From assembly GCA_035582835.1 (NCBI GenBank), contig JAYKAV010003143.1:681435-745434 (forward strand): a DNA stretch of 64,000 bases, given 5' to 3'. A program made the translations under genes and the position numbers. The notes under the pieces were generated by a model. It did no database searches and was not told where the DNA came from. It worked only from the letters and a program-made list of their open reading frames with translations. Within the stretch, counting starts at the first letter, position 1. Each line of letters opens with the position of its first letter. This DNA comes from Phoebastria nigripes. Its lineage: Eukaryota > Chordata > Aves > Procellariiformes > Diomedeidae. Positions 63,111 to 64,000 of the stretch are shown here, one piece after another.

Positions 63111-64000
63111 TCCACATTTTGGGAGACTGGAGAAATACTGTCACATCGGATTATTTTAGAAACATTACTTCTGCCACTGGAAACCTAACACTTCCATTGT
63201 GAAAAGATGTTTTCTCTAGCGTGAAGATGACAACGATAGTTCAAATTGAACTTCAGAAACTTTGCTAGCTTGGCACAGTTCCACTCTTGGACTGCCTTTC
63301 ATTTTATGACTTGCTTGTAGCTCAGCATGAAGTCCTTTCAGAGACAACAGGCATTTGGAAAATGTGCTGTTACCATCACGATTGGTTTATATAATTTCTT
63401 GTATTATTGAGATGGTGTTGCACTTAGGGCTGGACAGCCTTCACAACCAAGAATAGTAAAGTTGGGTTGACTGTATCATAATGGAAGGCAGTGGTGTGAA
63501 GTCACTTATAATAGCTCCGGTAGGACTGTAGTTTGAAAGAAATACCCTTTTCCCCCTCCCCAAATCAAACCCATTCCCCCTGGAAAGAAGACATCTAGTT
63601 ATGTAACATAACGTCTATTGTAATGTCTTTGTTCCAGTCTTGTACCACCTCTGTGCTGCTGTATTACCACCTGATTTCACACACAGGCTAAAATGAATCA
63701 TCTAGTAATTTTTTTATAGCAGTTCTGCTGTTACTTCACATTGTAATGTTAGCAGTGACCCTGGAGTGTCTTGATCTCCCGTGTGTTTCTGAGCCCAGTC
63801 TGACAGAGTTGGGCAATTTGAAGCAATAAGGATTGCTAGTCATTGGCACGCTGACCTTCAAGCATAGGTAATCTTGACATTTCATGCCTTCTTTGTTACT
63901 TCTCTTATAAATACTCTGTTCTTCTCATGTATTGCTCTGTCCTTAAAACTTTTCAAATTGCTCATTCTTTTGTGCATATATCAAATTATGGGGATTAAAC

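Larger units (their letters stand above)
55022..64000. other. Non-coding stretch with simple repeats
   Basis: No gene, LINE or LTR is recognised. It contains the longest homopolymers of the window and a 130-base A/C tract. Short open frames on both strands lack splice or domain support. If the minus-strand exon pair at 54.6-55.0 kb is real, its upstream exons should lie here or beyond the right edge. Confidence 0.45.

Noticed and set aside
1..64000. Prokaryotic features: operons, CRISPR arrays, insertion sequences, tRNA or rRNA genes
   Set aside because: The sequence is clearly avian nuclear DNA; none of these patterns was seen.

Overview
The window is vertebrate nuclear DNA from a bird. The diagnostic sequence is interspersed repeats: two CR1 LINE copies with the avian 3' end (one ending in tandem CATAGAAT-type octamers), one LTR of avian ERVL type, and one long LTR of a kind I remember as common in neoavian genomes. 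There is no operon-like gene packing, no ribosomal or tRNA gene and no CRISPR array. One 180-N gap and about thirty isolated single Ns mark it as a draft assembly.

Layout. 1-13,900 is AT-rich, gene-poor sequence with only exon-like fragments. 13,900-14,725 is a strong CpG island with GC boxes in both orientations and good splice donors pointing both ways (minus strand at 14,018 and 14,008, plus strand at 14,420), so I read it as a bidirectional promoter. A decayed CR1 (14,960-15,727, plus) lies in the start of the presumed plus-strand first intron. 15,728-64,000 looks like long introns and/or intergenic DNA. It carries the ERVL-like LTR (21,771-22,381), a pair of perfect 42-bp inverted repeats (29,747-29,788 and 31,172-31,213), the long solo LTR (31,854-32,996, with 5-bp target-site duplication GTAAC), a CR1 with an open reverse-transcriptase C-terminus (36,921-37,740, minus) and many homopolymer or A/C-rich tracts.

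Genes. I recognise no host gene by name. The best host coding candidates are a plus-strand exon at 28,499-28,712 with a well-placed ATG, a 41-codon open frame and a strong donor, and a minus-strand pair of exons at 55,021-54,994 and 54,889-54,556 joined in phase by a 104-bp GT-AG intron. Several single exon-like pieces are given with low confidence, because decoy exons are expected by chance in 64 kb of intron. A working model is a divergent gene pair starting at about 14.2 kb, with a separate minus-strand gene entering from the right. The long open frames inside the CpG island, the LTR and the poly-T tract are composition artefacts.
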